Counted from the stretch's first letter, positions 6,575 to 15,330 are shown. The stretch: 40,515 nucleotides of DNA from Clostridia bacterium (GCA_017462125.1 JAFTRQ010000101.1:1-40515); one strand, 5' to 3'. A program made the numbers and translations. The notes: generated from the letters alone by a model not told the origin.

Positions 6575-8641
6575 CTATTGGCTTGCTCTCCGAAGAGCAA
6601 AGGCAACGCCCCGTTTCGCGAGAAGCGACAGCGTCTCCCCGTGAACATACGGCTCTCGGGTCAAGACATTGAACCATTGTCCTTTGCCCATTCCATTCGG
6701 TATAAAGCTTTGATCCTCTCTTGCAAAAAACGACACAATGCGATTATCCGCATATACGGTACACTCCGTAGGAGCGTAACAAGTCACTCCCGCATCCTCC
6801 GCGATTTGCCGCAAATTGACGGTAGTGACCTCCGGGGAAGATATAACGTAATCACCCCGATCGTTCTTGGCTCCGATCCATTCCCCCGCTTCATTTTGAA
6901 ATAACGGCTTCATATTTTTGCCGGGCAAGATACGGTATTGGGGAAGACTTCCATCCGACATGTCCTCCATATCAATCCCGGTGTCGGCTTGTATTTTTCC
7001 GCAGAATAGAATATGACCGTCCTTTGCAATAGCACTTCTTAATTCCTTTAGATCCCGGTCACATAAGCACCAGGGGGTAAGAAGAACCGCCAATTTGATA
7101 GAGGATAGATCAACCTCTCCCACATCATAAAAAAATCTTACGTCCAAGGGAGCACCCGCCAATTGTAATTTTCGCAGCAGCTCCTCCAGCGGTCTCGTGA
7201 CGTCGGGATGGGTATGTAGGATACTTTCTTCATCCACAAACACTGCAATTTCCGACACACTTTCATGCGAAATTTTCCTAATTTTATCTGATGCATCCAT
7301 GAGCCGAACTATATAATTCATCAATTCCTGATTGTCATACCACCCGCCTCCCAAATCCATGTACCAAAGCCCGGAATCGTGAGAAATATTTTTGCAAAGC
7401 TCCCGAAGCAGTACACAATAGGTGTCCTCGAGACAGGTAGCGTTTGCATAACGATCCGCCCGCGCTAAATGGGTACGGTTGTCACACTCGTCCACCCACA
7501 GCTTCTTTCGGTTTACCGAGACCGCGGGTGCCATTTCCCCTCCCGGCTCACCGGGCGCGCACCGATAATAAGATTTCGGCGCGGCAAAGAAATCGATATA
7601 GGGGCTGTCTAGCAATCGTTTCCAGCCCAGATGACCCGCATAGGCTGTTCTTGCCATGTAAAGCACGTAACCGTAGAAGGATCCCACCGGCTTGTCGTCA
7701 GTCATCTCCTTCACGATCTTTCCGAAATAGTCAATGGCATCTGTATTGACCTCACACATAAATCGGTCATAGTCCAAGCTCCAGTGATCAATTTCTTCTT
7801 TTTTATAAAAATCATCACTCTTTGGATGTTTCTTCTCTCGAAGCAATGAAGGTGGAACAATATCTCCGTTATCTTTTTCGCCATATCCGCGCCATACAGT
7901 AGACAGTGCGCTTTCGGATCCATACCGAGCCAATCCCCAGCGGTGAAAACGCTCCTGATGGGAAATACCGTAATCCCCGAATTTTCCGCTCTGCCTACCC
8001 CAAAGCATCGTTTCTCCGCAGGCACCATATGCTATGTGGTATGCCAGAATTCGATCCCCATAAGGAGATTCCTCCAGATGCTTGACCAACCGCCGCAGTG
8101 CTTCTCCCGCGTCTTGCAGCCACTTCTCCGAGGAGAAGCTTTGCAGAGAAATCAGTCCGCCTACGTTGGGGCGGGTATCCTGCCATCCGTTGGCGTTGTA
8201 ATAACCGCAGGGAGACTCATAGCCCAAATAATCCTGCCTCAGAGTTCCCACCAGAGCGCGAATTGCCTCTGCATTCCGCGGACCGTCTTCGTATACAGTA
8301 ATCTCCGTAGGATTTTCATAACACCAATCCACCGGTACGTTCAGTTTAACGCGCGGAACAAAGTATTCTGCCTTTCCCTCCGTAAAGATCTTTTCAAGCA
8401 CCCGGTCACAAAGAGAATAATCATACCGATCCACGCCAACCCAACCGCTATGCAAAACACAGGTATGGATTCGAATCCCCGCCTCTGAAAAGGAAGCGTG
8501 GCTTTTCACCTCGGTCATCTCCGGGTTAAACACAATGATCTTCCCCGTGTCATCCAGCAAAGGAGGATCGTAGCAGAATCCCAAGCGTGACCAAAAAATC
8601 GGACTGTTTTTCAAAATATTCAACGCTTCGGTTTTATTCAT
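6575..8641 (-). CDS. GH42-like (clan GH-A) glycoside hydrolase, substrate unknown
   Basis: 688 residues, no signal peptide, so cytoplasmic. The N-terminal ~420 residues look like a TIM barrel. Glu210 in YGACGET fits the acid/base position after strand 4, and Glu385 in WVDECDNRTH fits the nucleophile position. The C-terminal part (~430-620) resembles the beta-galactosidase trimerisation (flavodoxin-like) domain, with LLTPWCLCDRDLKELRSAI and a GHILFCG turn, then a short beta domain. This is the GH42 plan, but divergent enough that galactosidase activity should not be assumed. The start has GGAGG eight bases upstream. It is monocistronic with its own promoter (8677-8704), and no transporter or sugar regulator is adjacent, which is unusual for a catabolic glycosidase. 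Confidence 0.75.
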   Translation of the reverse strand: MNKTEALNILKNSPIFWSRLGFCYDPPLLDDTGKIIVFNPEMTEVKSHASFSEAGIRIHTCVLHSGWVGVDRYDYSLCDRVLEKIFTEGKAEYFVPRVKLNVPVDWCYENPTEITVYEDGPRNAEAIRALVGTLRQDYLGYESPCGYYNANGWQDTRPNVGGLISLQSFSSEKWLQDAGEALRRLVKHLEESPYGDRILAYHIAYGACGETMLWGRQSGKFGDYGISHQERFHRWGLARYGSESALSTVWRGYGEKDNGDIVPPSLLREKKHPKSDDFYKKEEIDHWSLDYDRFMCEVNTDAIDYFGKIVKEMTDDKPVGSFYGYVLYMARTAYAGHLGWKRLLDSPYIDFFAAPKSYYRCAPGEPGGEMAPAVSVNRKKLWVDECDNRTHLARADRYANATCLEDTYCVLLRELCKNISHDSGLWYMDLGGGWYDNQELMNYIVRLMDASDKIRKISHESVSEIAVFVDEESILHTHPDVTRPLEELLRKLQLAGAPLDVRFFYDVGEVDLSSIKLAVLLTPWCLCDRDLKELRSAIAKDGHILFCGKIQADTGIDMEDMSDGSLPQYRILPGKNMKPLFQNEAGEWIGAKNDRGDYVISSPEVTTVNLRQIAEDAGVTCYAPTECTVYADNRIVSFFAREDQSFIPNGMGKGQWFNVLTREPYVHGETLSLLAKRGVAFALRRASQ

Positions 8642-8676
8642 GTAGACCTCCGTTCAAAGCACATTCCGTTACATTC

Positions 8677-8704
8677 ATTATACCACAGCTCCCGAAAATG
8701 TCAA
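8677..8704 (-). promoter_or_regulatory. Promoter of the glycosidase gene with upstream AT repeats
   Basis: On the minus strand, TTGACA (8704-8699), 16-bp spacer and TATAAT (8682-8677). Just upstream (plus 8708-8745) are two direct repeats of the form TTGTKTTTTTTATAA about 20 bp apart. They could be an UP-element-like or regulator-binding sequence. Confidence 0.75.
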
Positions 8705-8778
8705 CTCCGGTTGTGTTTTTTATAAATGCGTTTGTTTTTTTATAACCGTCTCCATAACAAAAAGAGTCCGTACGAATA

Positions 8779-8805
8779 GGGCTTCACTCTAAAGGACAGT
8801 TTTTG
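8779..8805 (+). repeat. Inverted repeat, left arm
   Basis: GGGCTTCACTCTAAAGGACA plus TTTTTG (8779-8805) matches, inverted, the segment 10888-10914 with few differences. The two arms bracket 2.1 kb holding the unknown gene at 9008 and the IS30 element. Confidence 0.6.
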
Positions 8806-9007
8806 TAATCCGTTACCTACCGACAGGAAAAGAACACAAACCTTCTTTTGCTCCCAACAAAGGAATTGAAAACATAGGAACCGCAGATTGATTTTCTGCG
8901 GTTTTTATGTTATAATAGCGATGTAAGCCATATTCGTTGGTTAAACGAAGGCGAAATCTGCGATAATTTTGAACGATAAATAAGAATTTTGTGGAGAGGT
9001 AAGAGAT

Positions 9008-9388
9008 ATGTGGATATACGAAGGTGTCACAAGACAAGAATTTGAATCAATAAAAGATGTCGTAGAAAAATACATAGTGATGCTTGGCGGAAATAAAGTA
9101 TCTATTGAATCGCCTTATGAACAAAGAACACGTTCGTATGTAGGAAATGATTTTGCAGAAAACATTTCTACAAGGTCAGCCTTTGAATATAGGGGCGAGT
9201 ATTACCGATTGGATGAAGTATGTTTTCCTGGCAAGCCATTTGTTGTCATAGAATGTGGAACGTACGATGAACTTATCAATAATATTATGGATGACGCGTA
9301 TCCTTTTCCATATGATTTGGCAGAGGATGAATTACTGAAAGAGGTAAAATATTCTTTGGGAATTGAATCATATCCTGAGAATTATTAA
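9008..9388 (+). CDS. Unknown 126-residue soluble protein
   Basis: Start ATG 9008 has GGAGAGG upstream. The product is acidic and soluble, with no membrane segment or signal, is rich in aromatic residues and ends in YPENY. I recognise no domain. Its AT-rich codon use is unlike the neighbouring genes, and it lies between inverted repeat arms next to an IS30 copy, which suggests recent acquisition. Its small size, acidity and context would also fit a contact-toxin immunity protein, but that is speculation. It has its own promoter at 8888-8916. Confidence 0.6.
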   Translation: MWIYEGVTRQEFESIKDVVEKYIVMLGGNKVSIESPYEQRTRSYVGNDFAENISTRSAFEYRGEYYRLDEVCFPGKPFVVIECGTYDELINNIMDDAYPFPYDLAEDELLKEVKYSLGIESYPENY

Positions 9389-9555
9389 AGATCGTCATTC
9401 TATTCGTTCGTCAAATTATTATTTGTCGAGAACCGGTGAATTGCCAATCGCAAAAGCCGAGGTGGCGCGGCAACGCCGTGACGGATGGATTGTAAATGGT
9501 TAGATTTGCGTTAAAACAATCCCTCAGTCTCGCATACGCTCGACAGGGCAGATTG
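9389..9555. repeat. Intergenic repeat-like segment flanking the IS30 element
   Basis: No gene. The segment AATCCCTCAGTCTCGCATAC..CTCGACAG (about 9520-9546) resembles the first half of a dispersed clostridial intergenic repeat. CTCCCTCTCGGAGGGAGCC beyond the right end of the IS (about 10732-10750) resembles its second half. I infer that the IS30 copy landed inside this repeat. The recognition is from memory. Confidence 0.4.
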
Positions 9556-10732
9556 TCAAGCAAGTGCAACACCAAAAAATGCTTCAAATGGAGAACGCCA
9601 TCCCAAACATTTTTTAGGTCTTAAATTAATAGATAAAACAATATTCTGCAAAGTTTCATTATCCAAGGAATGAAAATTGTAGCCTTTAGGGAAGAAAACC
9701 TTAAAATATCGTTTGTGTTTTCATTTGTGCCACGTTGCCAAGGTTTATGTGGTTCTGCGAAGTACACCTCTGTATTAAGATTTTGCTCCAAAATTTTAAA
9801 CTCTGAAAACTCCGATCCATTGTCTAAGGAAATACTTTTGACAGGTTTATCATTTAGCAAAGTTTCAATCATTTCCCTTGTTTCTGTGGAAGAACGGCTG
9901 TTAATAAGTCCCGCACAGAGAAAGCGAGTTTTTCTATCCACTAATGTTACCAATAAGCCTTTTCCAACACCACCGTATACGGTATCGCCCTCCCAATCTC
10001 CTATTCTGGCACGGTTCTTGATCACATCAAGCCATTCGGGAATGATACGATCGAGATGAATGGTGTTGTAATTAGAGTTTTGATGACATCTGTGCTTATC
10101 CCTACGGCGAAGATTGTTCTTAGCCGTTATTTCCGGTAATCTTTTTGCTTTAATTGCTCTATAAATGGTAGCAACACAAAGCTTTTTGTGTTCCGGATAA
10201 AGCAGCTCCCAACGTCCACATATTTGTTCAGGTGTCCAATATTGCTCTAAATGACTGACAATAAAATTCCATTCAGGTGTATTAGGTTGCAAAACAAAGC
10301 GGTTTTGCTCACGCCTGCGACGTATATACAGATTTTGAGCACGCCAATGATGATACCAATATTTGTTGTCAATTCTTCCTTTTGGCTTGTATTTAGCTTT
10401 GTTTCGATTGATTTCTCGGCTAATAGTAGACGGACTTCTTTCAAGAAGATCTGCTATTTGGCGAAAAATTAATCCTTCTGATAAAAATTGTTGTAGACAT
10501 TTTCGTTCTTCTGTGGTAAAATGTTTGTAGGGCTTCATGCTGACCTCCGTATAAATGTTTTGTTGTGGTGACTACATTCTACACCTTGGACGGCATGAAG
10601 TCTATACTTTTGCCCAAGTTTGTATTTTTTCGTTCAAGGCTACGCCTTTCTCTCAAAAATACAAATTCATTATTCTATTGTTTTATCTTTATTTTACGAG
10701 GGTGTTGCACTTCGTATTATAACATACCCACC
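9547..10732 (-). mobile_element. IS30-family insertion sequence (approximate ends)
   Basis: The only exact terminal match is a 12-bp inverted repeat: AAGTGCAACACC at 9562-9573 and its complement at 10701-10712. Outside these the ends keep scattered identity for about 16 bp, so the limits are approximate. The size, about 1.15-1.19 kb, is normal for IS30. No clear target duplication was found. It contains one frameshifted transposase. Confidence 0.65.
9556..10538 (-). pseudogene. IS30-family transposase, broken by a -1 frameshift
   Basis: From ATG 10538 the intact reading frame gives 305 residues ending at 9621. It has an N-terminal HTH (FRQIADLLERSPSTISREI) and a DDE catalytic core: Asp in GDWEGDTV, Asp in SLDNGSEF, Glu in GTNENTND. 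After ILRF the frame is lost. The next frame continues with FPKGYNFHSLDNETLQNIV, then LRPKKCLGWRSPFEAFF, down to a stop at 9556-9558, the usual IS30 C-terminus. A single T appears to be missing in the run around 9694-9698. The catalytic Glu is still encoded before the break, but the conserved C-terminal ~45 residues are replaced, so activity is doubtful. It is more AT-rich than the neighbours. Confidence 0.88.
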
Positions 10733-10828
10733 TCCCTCTCGGAGGGAGCCTTTGATTTGTGCGGACTTTTCGTATAGCAAAATAGCCATAATTTTGTTGT
10801 AATCTTTAGTTAATACAGACAAAGCACT

Positions 10829-10914
10829 GCATTTGTGGACACAAATGCAAAATACGGCATACCTCTTTCGAGATATACCGTATTCTTGAAAAACTGTCTT
10901 TAGAGTGACGCTCC
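10829..10914. repeat. Structured intergenic repeat with right arm of the long inverted repeat
   Basis: GCATTTGT-GGAC-ACAAATGC (10829-10848) is a perfect hairpin. It is followed by AATACGG (10851-10857) paired with CCGTATT (10878-10884), and then by the right arm (10888-10914) of the inverted repeat whose left arm is 8779-8805. The block could act as a terminator or be a small non-autonomous element end. There is no coding potential. Confidence 0.5.
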
Positions 10915-10987
10915 AAAATGTAACCTTTTTTCCGAACTGTCGACCTATTTAGTAGAACCGAAAAATCCTTTCCCAGGAGATGACCGT

Positions 10988-11344
10988 ATGAGCAAGAAAA
11001 ACATTCCGAAAACAATCGCGATCCTTCTCTCGCCCCTGTTGCTTTTCCCCCTGCTGGCAATTCCCTACGCTTGGCTGAACAGTCACGTTCTTGTGGATTG
11101 GCTGGGATGTGGCTGCGAGCGTGTAGACGAATTCGGCAATATTGTGAAAAATAGCTTTAACGCCAACATCTTCACAGAATATTTTTGGATCTTCATCTCA
11201 CTCTGCGTCATGGCAATTGCCATCTTTCTCTCGAGAAAGATCCCTCCTCACAGAGTACCTGTGCGCATGGCATATGTGATTGCTCTTCTCTTTCTTTCCC
11301 TTTGGATCAGCCAAGGCTTGTGTCGGCTGATGATGTGGGATTAA
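10988..11344 (+). CDS. Small membrane protein of unknown function
   Basis: 118 residues with three predicted membrane helices (about 9-28, 58-77 and 88-110). A short loop in between contains CGCERVDEFGNIVKNSFNAN, with two close cysteines, probably extracytoplasmic. AGGAGATG lies upstream of ATG 10988. No family is recognised. It is monocistronic and followed by a strong bidirectional terminator shared with trpB. Confidence 0.7.
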   Translation: MSKKNIPKTIAILLSPLLLFPLLAIPYAWLNSHVLVDWLGCGCERVDEFGNIVKNSFNANIFTEYFWIFISLCVMAIAIFLSRKIPPHRVPVRMAYVIALLFLSLWISQGLCRLMMWD

Positions 11345-11366
11345 ACACGTGTAACAGTCATGAAAA

Positions 11367-11404
11367 ACGGGATCACCAAAATTCATCGGTGATCCCGCTT
11401 TTCA
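11367..11404. terminator. Bidirectional terminator between membrane protein gene and trpB
   Basis: CGGGATCACC (11369-11378) pairs with GGTGATCCCG (11388-11397) around a 9-nt loop. T-rich sequence follows on the right and A-rich sequence on the left (AAAA before CGGG), so it works for both converging genes. Confidence 0.88.
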
Positions 11405-11408
11405 TATT

Positions 11409-12629
11409 TTATCGGATTCCATACTTCTCAATTACGAAATCCATATCCTTGTCTCCTCTTCCCGAGAGATTGATCAAAATAGAGCCATGCTCCATGGTCT
11501 TCGCCAGCTTCATACCGAAAGCGACGGCATGAGAGCTTTCAATGGCGGGGATAATTCCCTCCATGCGAGAAAGCTTAAAGAAAGCGTCAATGGTCTCCTC
11601 GTCGTCGATCACATCGTATTTCACTCTGCCGATCTCCTGAAGAAAGGCGTGCTCAGGACCGGAGGAAGGGTAATCCAGACCGCTGGCAACCGAATAAACC
11701 GGTGCGGGCTCTCCATTTTCATCCTTTAGCATGATGCTGTTAAAGCCGTGCATGATCCCTTCAGTTCCGTATTTCAAGCTTGCCGCATGGTCTCCCAGCT
11801 TCTCACCCCTGCCCAAAGGCTCAATACCGTAAATATCAACAGGATCATTCAAAAAACCGGCAAACAGACCGGCGGCATTGCTTCCGCCGCCCACGCAGGC
11901 AACAATGGCACTGGGAAGATGTCCGGTCATGTCAATAAACTGCTCCCTGGCTTCAATACCGACAACGCTTTGGAAATCACGAACCATCATGGGGAACGGA
12001 TGAGGACCGAGGACCGATCCAATGCAGTAGATGGCATCGTTGTATTCCTTACTGTATGCGTCAAAGGCAGCGTCTACGGCTTCCTTCAAGGTCTGAAGCC
12101 CGTGGGTAACCTCGATCACGTTCGCTCCAAGAATCTTCATACGAGCCACGTTGGGAGCCTGCTTTTTGATATCTACCGCACCCATATAAATGTCACATTC
12201 CAGTCCAAAATAGGCAGCCGCCGTGGCTAAAGCCACACCGTGCTGACCGGCACCGGTCTCCGCGATCACCTTCTTCTTTCCCATATACTTGGCAAGAAGA
12301 GCCTCGCCCATGCAATGGTTCAGCTTGTGCGCGCCCGAATGGTTCAAATCCTCACGCTTGGCGTAGAGTTGAACTCTTCCGCCCAATGCGTCCGAAAGTC
12401 TTTCCAGATGAGAAATGGGGGTGGGTCTTCCCTGGAATTCCTTTCGAATCCTGCGAAGCTCCGCAATAAATTTTCTGGATTGGCAGATGGAATAGTAGGC
12501 CTCGGTGATCTCCGCCATAGCTGCCTTTAGCTTGTTGTCTACGTAAACGCCGCCGTATTTTCCAAAATATCCATCCTTATCGGGATAATTGTTAAAATAA
12601 GTATCAAAATCAACGTTGTTCACTTTCAT
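11409..12629 (-). CDS. trpB: Tryptophan synthase beta subunit, stand-alone
   Basis: 406 residues, PLP-dependent (fold type II). It makes L-tryptophan from indole and serine, normally in complex with TrpA. The PLP lysine is Lys102 in the motif [12 protein letters not shown]. The indole/PLP region [10 protein letters not shown], the phosphate loop [10 protein letters not shown] and the C-terminal NLSGRGDKD are intact. AGGAGG precedes ATG 12629. No trpA or other trp gene lies in the window, so it may salvage free indole or pair with genes elsewhere. Regulation is visible: a tRNA-Trp T-box and a short Trp-containing leader ORF lie upstream in the same transcript. Confidence 0.96.
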   Translation of the reverse strand: MKVNNVDFDTYFNNYPDKDGYFGKYGGVYVDNKLKAAMAEITEAYYSICQSRKFIAELRRIRKEFQGRPTPISHLERLSDALGGRVQLYAKREDLNHSGAHKLNHCMGEALLAKYMGKKKVIAETGAGQHGVALATAAAYFGLECDIYMGAVDIKKQAPNVARMKILGANVIEVTHGLQTLKEAVDAAFDAYSKEYNDAIYCIGSVLGPHPFPMMVRDFQSVVGIEAREQFIDMTGHLPSAIVACVGGGSNAAGLFAGFLNDPVDIYGIEPLGRGEKLGDHAASLKYGTEGIMHGFNSIMLKDENGEPAPVYSVASGLDYPSSGPEHAFLQEIGRVKYDVIDDEETIDAFFKLSRMEGIIPAIESSHAVAFGMKLAKTMEHGSILINLSGRGDKDMDFVIEKYGIR

Positions 12630-12696
12630 TTTGCTTCCTCCTAAAAAAGAAATAATATTTTAAAAAGGTATATTCAGAAAAAAACTGAAAAGTATA

Positions 12697-12741
12697 TTAA
12701 ATGAACGGTACAAAAGCTTGCCATCGTCTTGTCAATAACAT
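12697..12741 (-). CDS. Putative 14-residue leader peptide upstream of trpB
   Basis: ATG 12741 is preceded by GGAGGTG with a 6-nt gap and encodes MLLTRRWQAFVPFI, then TAA. It lies after the T-box terminator and about 70 nt before trpB, and contains one Trp codon at position 7. Its strong ribosome binding site, tiny size and position suggest a regulatory leader. In Bacillus subtilis the anti-TRAP gene also combines a Trp T-box with a Trp-rich leader peptide; the parallel is inference, and a single Trp codon is a weaker signal. Confidence 0.5.
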   Translation of the reverse strand: MLLTRRWQAFVPFI

Positions 12742-12790
12742 TTGAGCACCTCCAAAAATGGATTTCATGCGTTCCTTCCTGTGGAAACAG

Positions 12791-13060
12791 AAAATAAAAA
12801 TGCCCCCGACAGAATCACGCTCTTCTGTCAAGGACGAAAACCCGAAGCTCCGCGGTGCCACCTTGATTCACGCTCCTCCGGGGAACGTGCCCTTGTTCGG
12901 ATACTGACATATCCTGGGCAAATAACGTCTGCCTTTACGTCGCAGAATACTTAGCAACCAGCCGTTCCCTGCGCCCTCCGCGGTCCATTTATCAAGCAGT
13001 GTCTGATCCGGCTCCCAGCCTCCCGGACTCTCTGTACAGTCTTGCATGATGTTATCTCCG
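12791..13060 (-). promoter_or_regulatory. T-box riboswitch, tRNA-Trp specific, controlling trpB
   Basis: On the minus strand the leader contains the canonical T-box AAGGTGGCACCGCGG (12865-12851), followed by a terminator: GACAGAA (12829-12823) pairs with TTCTGTC (12814-12808), then a T-rich run (12800-12791). Upstream the stem I region holds AGAGAGTCC / GGGAGGCTGGGAGCC motifs. The specifier position reads AAATGGACC, so the codon is UGG (12987-12985), Trp. Uncharged tRNA-Trp would stabilise the antiterminator and allow trpB transcription. The motif and codon are seen directly; the mechanism follows from the T-box class. Confidence 0.93.
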
Positions 13061-13081
13061 CATCCACGGTTTATTTGTTTT

Positions 13082-13110
13082 ATTATACCACCGCGTCAGA
13101 GCCCTGTCAA
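13082..13110 (-). promoter_or_regulatory. Promoter of the T-box/trpB transcript
   Basis: On the minus strand, TTGACA (13110-13105), 17-bp spacer and TATAAT (13087-13082), with predicted start just before the T-box leader. Confidence 0.88.
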
Positions 13111-13165
13111 TAGTTTTTTTGAAAAAACCAAAGCACAAATTTCCAAGGGGAAGATAGCAAAAAAC

Positions 13166-13194
13166 TTGACAAACCACCTTTCTTATAGTATAAT
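13166..13194 (+). promoter_or_regulatory. Promoter of the flavodiiron/rubredoxin operon
   Basis: TTGACA 13166-13171, 17-bp spacer, TATAAT 13189-13194. It is back-to-back with the trpB promoter. About 75 nt of leader precede the GTG start. Confidence 0.88.
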
Positions 13195-13276
13195 AATGAG
13201 CGAAACGGATGTATGCGCGTGAAACGCGCCGTACCGATACAACAATAATCTCAATCGAAGTCAGGAGGAAACGCTT

Positions 13277-15067
13277 GTGAAGATTTCAAACGATATAAAA
13301 TATATCGGTGTCAACGATCATAAGGTAGATCTGTTCGAAGGTCAATATGTGGTTCCAAATGGAATGTCTTACAATTCTTATGTCATTCTGGACGAGAAGA
13401 TCGCCGTGATGGATACGGTAGATGCCGGATTTACCCATGAGTGGTTGGATAATCTCCAGAACACGCTGAGTAACCGCAAGCCGGATTATCTGATCGTTCA
13501 GCATATGGAGCCCGACCACTCGGCAAATATCTTGAATTTCACCAAAGCATACCCGGAAGCAAGGATCGTATCCTCTGCCAAAGCCTTTGCCATGATGAAA
13601 AACTTCTTCGGCACCGATTTTGCCGATAAGCAGGTGACGGTGGGTGAGGGAGATACTCTGTCTCTCGGTCACCACCAGCTCACCTTCGTCACCGCCCCTA
13701 TGGTTCACTGGCCCGAGGTCATTGTCACCTATGACAGCACCGATAAGGTTCTGTTCTCTGCCGACGGTTTTGGTAAGTTCGGCACTCTCGACACGGAGGA
13801 GGATTGGGCTTGCGAGGCAAGACGGTACTATATCGGTATCGTGGGAAAATACGGTGCTCAGGTACAAAGCCTACTGAAAAAAGTGGCTGGTCTGGATATT
13901 CAGACCATCTGTCCCCTTCATGGGCCGGTGCTCACTGAAAACCTGGGATATTATCTGGATCTGTACAATACATGGTCCAGCTATCAACCTGAGGAGGAAG
14001 GAATCGTCATTGCCTATACCTCGGTATACGGCAATACCAAAAAGGCGGTTATGCAACTGGCAGACAAGCTGAGATCCAACGGATGCCCCAAGGTAGTGAT
14101 CAACGATCTGGCTCGGTGCGATATGGCAGAAGCGGTAGAGGATGCCTTCCGCTACAGTAAGCTTGTGTTGGCAACCACCACATATAACGCGGAAATCTTC
14201 CCCTTTATGAGGGAGTTCATCCACCATCTCACCGAACGGAATTTCAGTAACCGTACCGTAGCTCTCATCGAAAACGGAAGCTGGGCACCCTTGGCTGCCA
14301 AGGTCATGAGAGGAATGTTTGAAAAGAGTAAGAACATTACCTTCACCGAAACCACGGTCAAGATCCTGTCCGCACTGAATGAGGAAAGCTCTTCTCAATT
14401 GAATGACCTTGCGAATGAGCTCTGCCGTGACTATCTGGCTCAGCAGGACGCTACCGCGAATAAAAACGACATGACTGCCCTGTTCCGCATTGGCTACGGG
14501 CTGTACGTGGTCACCTCCAATGACGGTAAGAAGGATAATGGATTGATCGTGAACACCGTCACTCAGGTTACCAATACACCCAATCGAATCGCGGTGACCA
14601 TCAATAAGGACAATTATTCTCATCACGTCATCAAGCAGACAGACAAGATGAATATCAACTGCCTGACGGAGGACGCTCCCTTCGCCGTATTTGAGAAATT
14701 CGGTTTCGTCAGCGGCAGAAATGTAGATAAGTTTGCGGAATGTGAGCCTCTTCGCTCGGATAACGGGCTGGTATTTCTTCCCAGATATATCAACTCCTTT
14801 CTGTCTCTCAAGGTAGAGCAGTACGTGGATCTGGATACCCACGGAATGTTCATCTGCTCGGTCACTGAGGCAAGAGTGATTTCCGACAGACCTACTATGA
14901 CCTATACCTATTACCAGGAGAATGTAAAACCCAAGCCCCAAACCAAGGGAAAAAAGGGATACGTTTGTAAGGTGTGCGGCTGGGTCTATGAGGGAGAAAC
15001 GCTCCCCGAGGATATCGTCTGCCCCCTGTGTAAGCATGGCGCGGCTGATTTTGAAGAGATCATATAA
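13277..15067 (+). CDS. Flavodiiron protein fused to flavin reductase and rubredoxin domains (O2/NO reductase)
   Basis: 596 residues, GTG start with AGGAGG eight bases upstream. Residues ~1-240 are a metallo-beta-lactamase-like diiron domain (H76-x-E78-x-D80-H81 in [10 protein letters not shown]; later CPLHGP). Residues ~244-390 are an FMN-binding flavodoxin domain ([13 protein letters not shown]). Residues ~395-545 resemble FMN-binding flavin reductases ([26 protein letters not shown]). Residues ~560-596 are a rubredoxin (CKVCGW and [11 protein letters not shown]). Flavodiiron proteins reduce O2 to water and/or NO to N2O in anaerobes. This fusion carries its own electron-entry and rubredoxin modules, so it may take electrons directly from NAD(P)H; that is inference. 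It is followed after 29 bp by a free rubredoxin. Confidence 0.93.
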   Translation: MKISNDIKYIGVNDHKVDLFEGQYVVPNGMSYNSYVILDEKIAVMDTVDAGFTHEWLDNLQNTLSNRKPDYLIVQHMEPDHSANILNFTKAYPEARIVSSAKAFAMMKNFFGTDFADKQVTVGEGDTLSLGHHQLTFVTAPMVHWPEVIVTYDSTDKVLFSADGFGKFGTLDTEEDWACEARRYYIGIVGKYGAQVQSLLKKVAGLDIQTICPLHGPVLTENLGYYLDLYNTWSSYQPEEEGIVIAYTSVYGNTKKAVMQLADKLRSNGCPKVVINDLARCDMAEAVEDAFRYSKLVLATTTYNAEIFPFMREFIHHLTERNFSNRTVALIENGSWAPLAAKVMRGMFEKSKNITFTETTVKILSALNEESSSQLNDLANELCRDYLAQQDATANKNDMTALFRIGYGLYVVTSNDGKKDNGLIVNTVTQVTNTPNRIAVTINKDNYSHHVIKQTDKMNINCLTEDAPFAVFEKFGFVSGRNVDKFAECEPLRSDNGLVFLPRYINSFLSLKVEQYVDLDTHGMFICSVTEARVISDRPTMTYTYYQENVKPKPQTKGKKGYVCKVCGWVYEGETLPEDIVCPLCKHGAADFEEII

Positions 15068-15096
15068 CCAAAATAAATACTTGGAGGTATGGAATC

Positions 15097-15255
15097 ATGA
15101 AAAAGTATGTATGCGACGTGTGCGGCTGGACCTACGATGAGGCAGTGGGTGATCCCGATAACGGAATTGCCGCCGGCACAAAGTTCGAGGATCTTCCCGA
15201 GGATTTCGTATGCCCTCTTTGCGGCGTAGGAAAGGATCAATTCTCGGAGGAATAA
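15097..15255 (+). CDS. Rubredoxin
   Basis: 52 residues, with TTGGAGG upstream of ATG 15097. Two Cys pairs, CDVCGW (Cys6, Cys9) and CPLCGVGK (Cys39, Cys42), bind one Fe. The [12 protein letters not shown] and [11 protein letters not shown] stretches are classic full-length rubredoxin. It is a soluble one-electron carrier, placed directly behind the flavodiiron fusion and before a terminator, so it probably donates electrons to that enzyme or links it to another reductase. Confidence 0.97.
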   Translation: MKKYVCDVCGWTYDEAVGDPDNGIAAGTKFEDLPEDFVCPLCGVGKDQFSEE

Positions 15256-15263
15256 CCGCCCTC

Positions 15264-15294
15264 AAAAGTCCCGGCTGATTGCCGGGACTTTCCC
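15264..15294 (+). terminator. Terminator of the flavodiiron/rubredoxin operon
   Basis: AAAGTCCCGGC (15265-15275) pairs exactly with GCCGGGACTTT (15281-15291) around a 5-nt loop. Confidence 0.88.
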
Positions 15295-15330
15295 ATAGCG
15301 AATGAATCACGGAAACGGAGAAATCACGGA

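Larger units (their letters stand above)
8642..9007. other. Intergenic stretch between glycosidase and unknown gene
   Basis: Contains the leftward glycosidase promoter, one arm of a long inverted repeat (8779-8805), a small terminator-like hairpin (CCGCAG 8881-8886 with CTGCGG 8896-8901, then TTTTTAT) and a rightward promoter (TTGATT 8888-8893, TATAAT 8911-8916). The promoter -35 lies inside the hairpin. A leftward 74-codon ORF spanning 8813-9037 has no ribosome binding site or recognisable content and is not called. Confidence 0.6.

Noticed and set aside
8813..9037. Leftward 74-codon ORF in front of the unknown gene
   Set aside because: Covers a hairpin and promoter; no ribosome binding site or recognisable content.
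13871..15037. A 388-codon open frame opposite the flavodiiron gene
   Set aside because: It is antisense to a clearly recognisable multi-domain protein, has no family content, and reflects codon bias.
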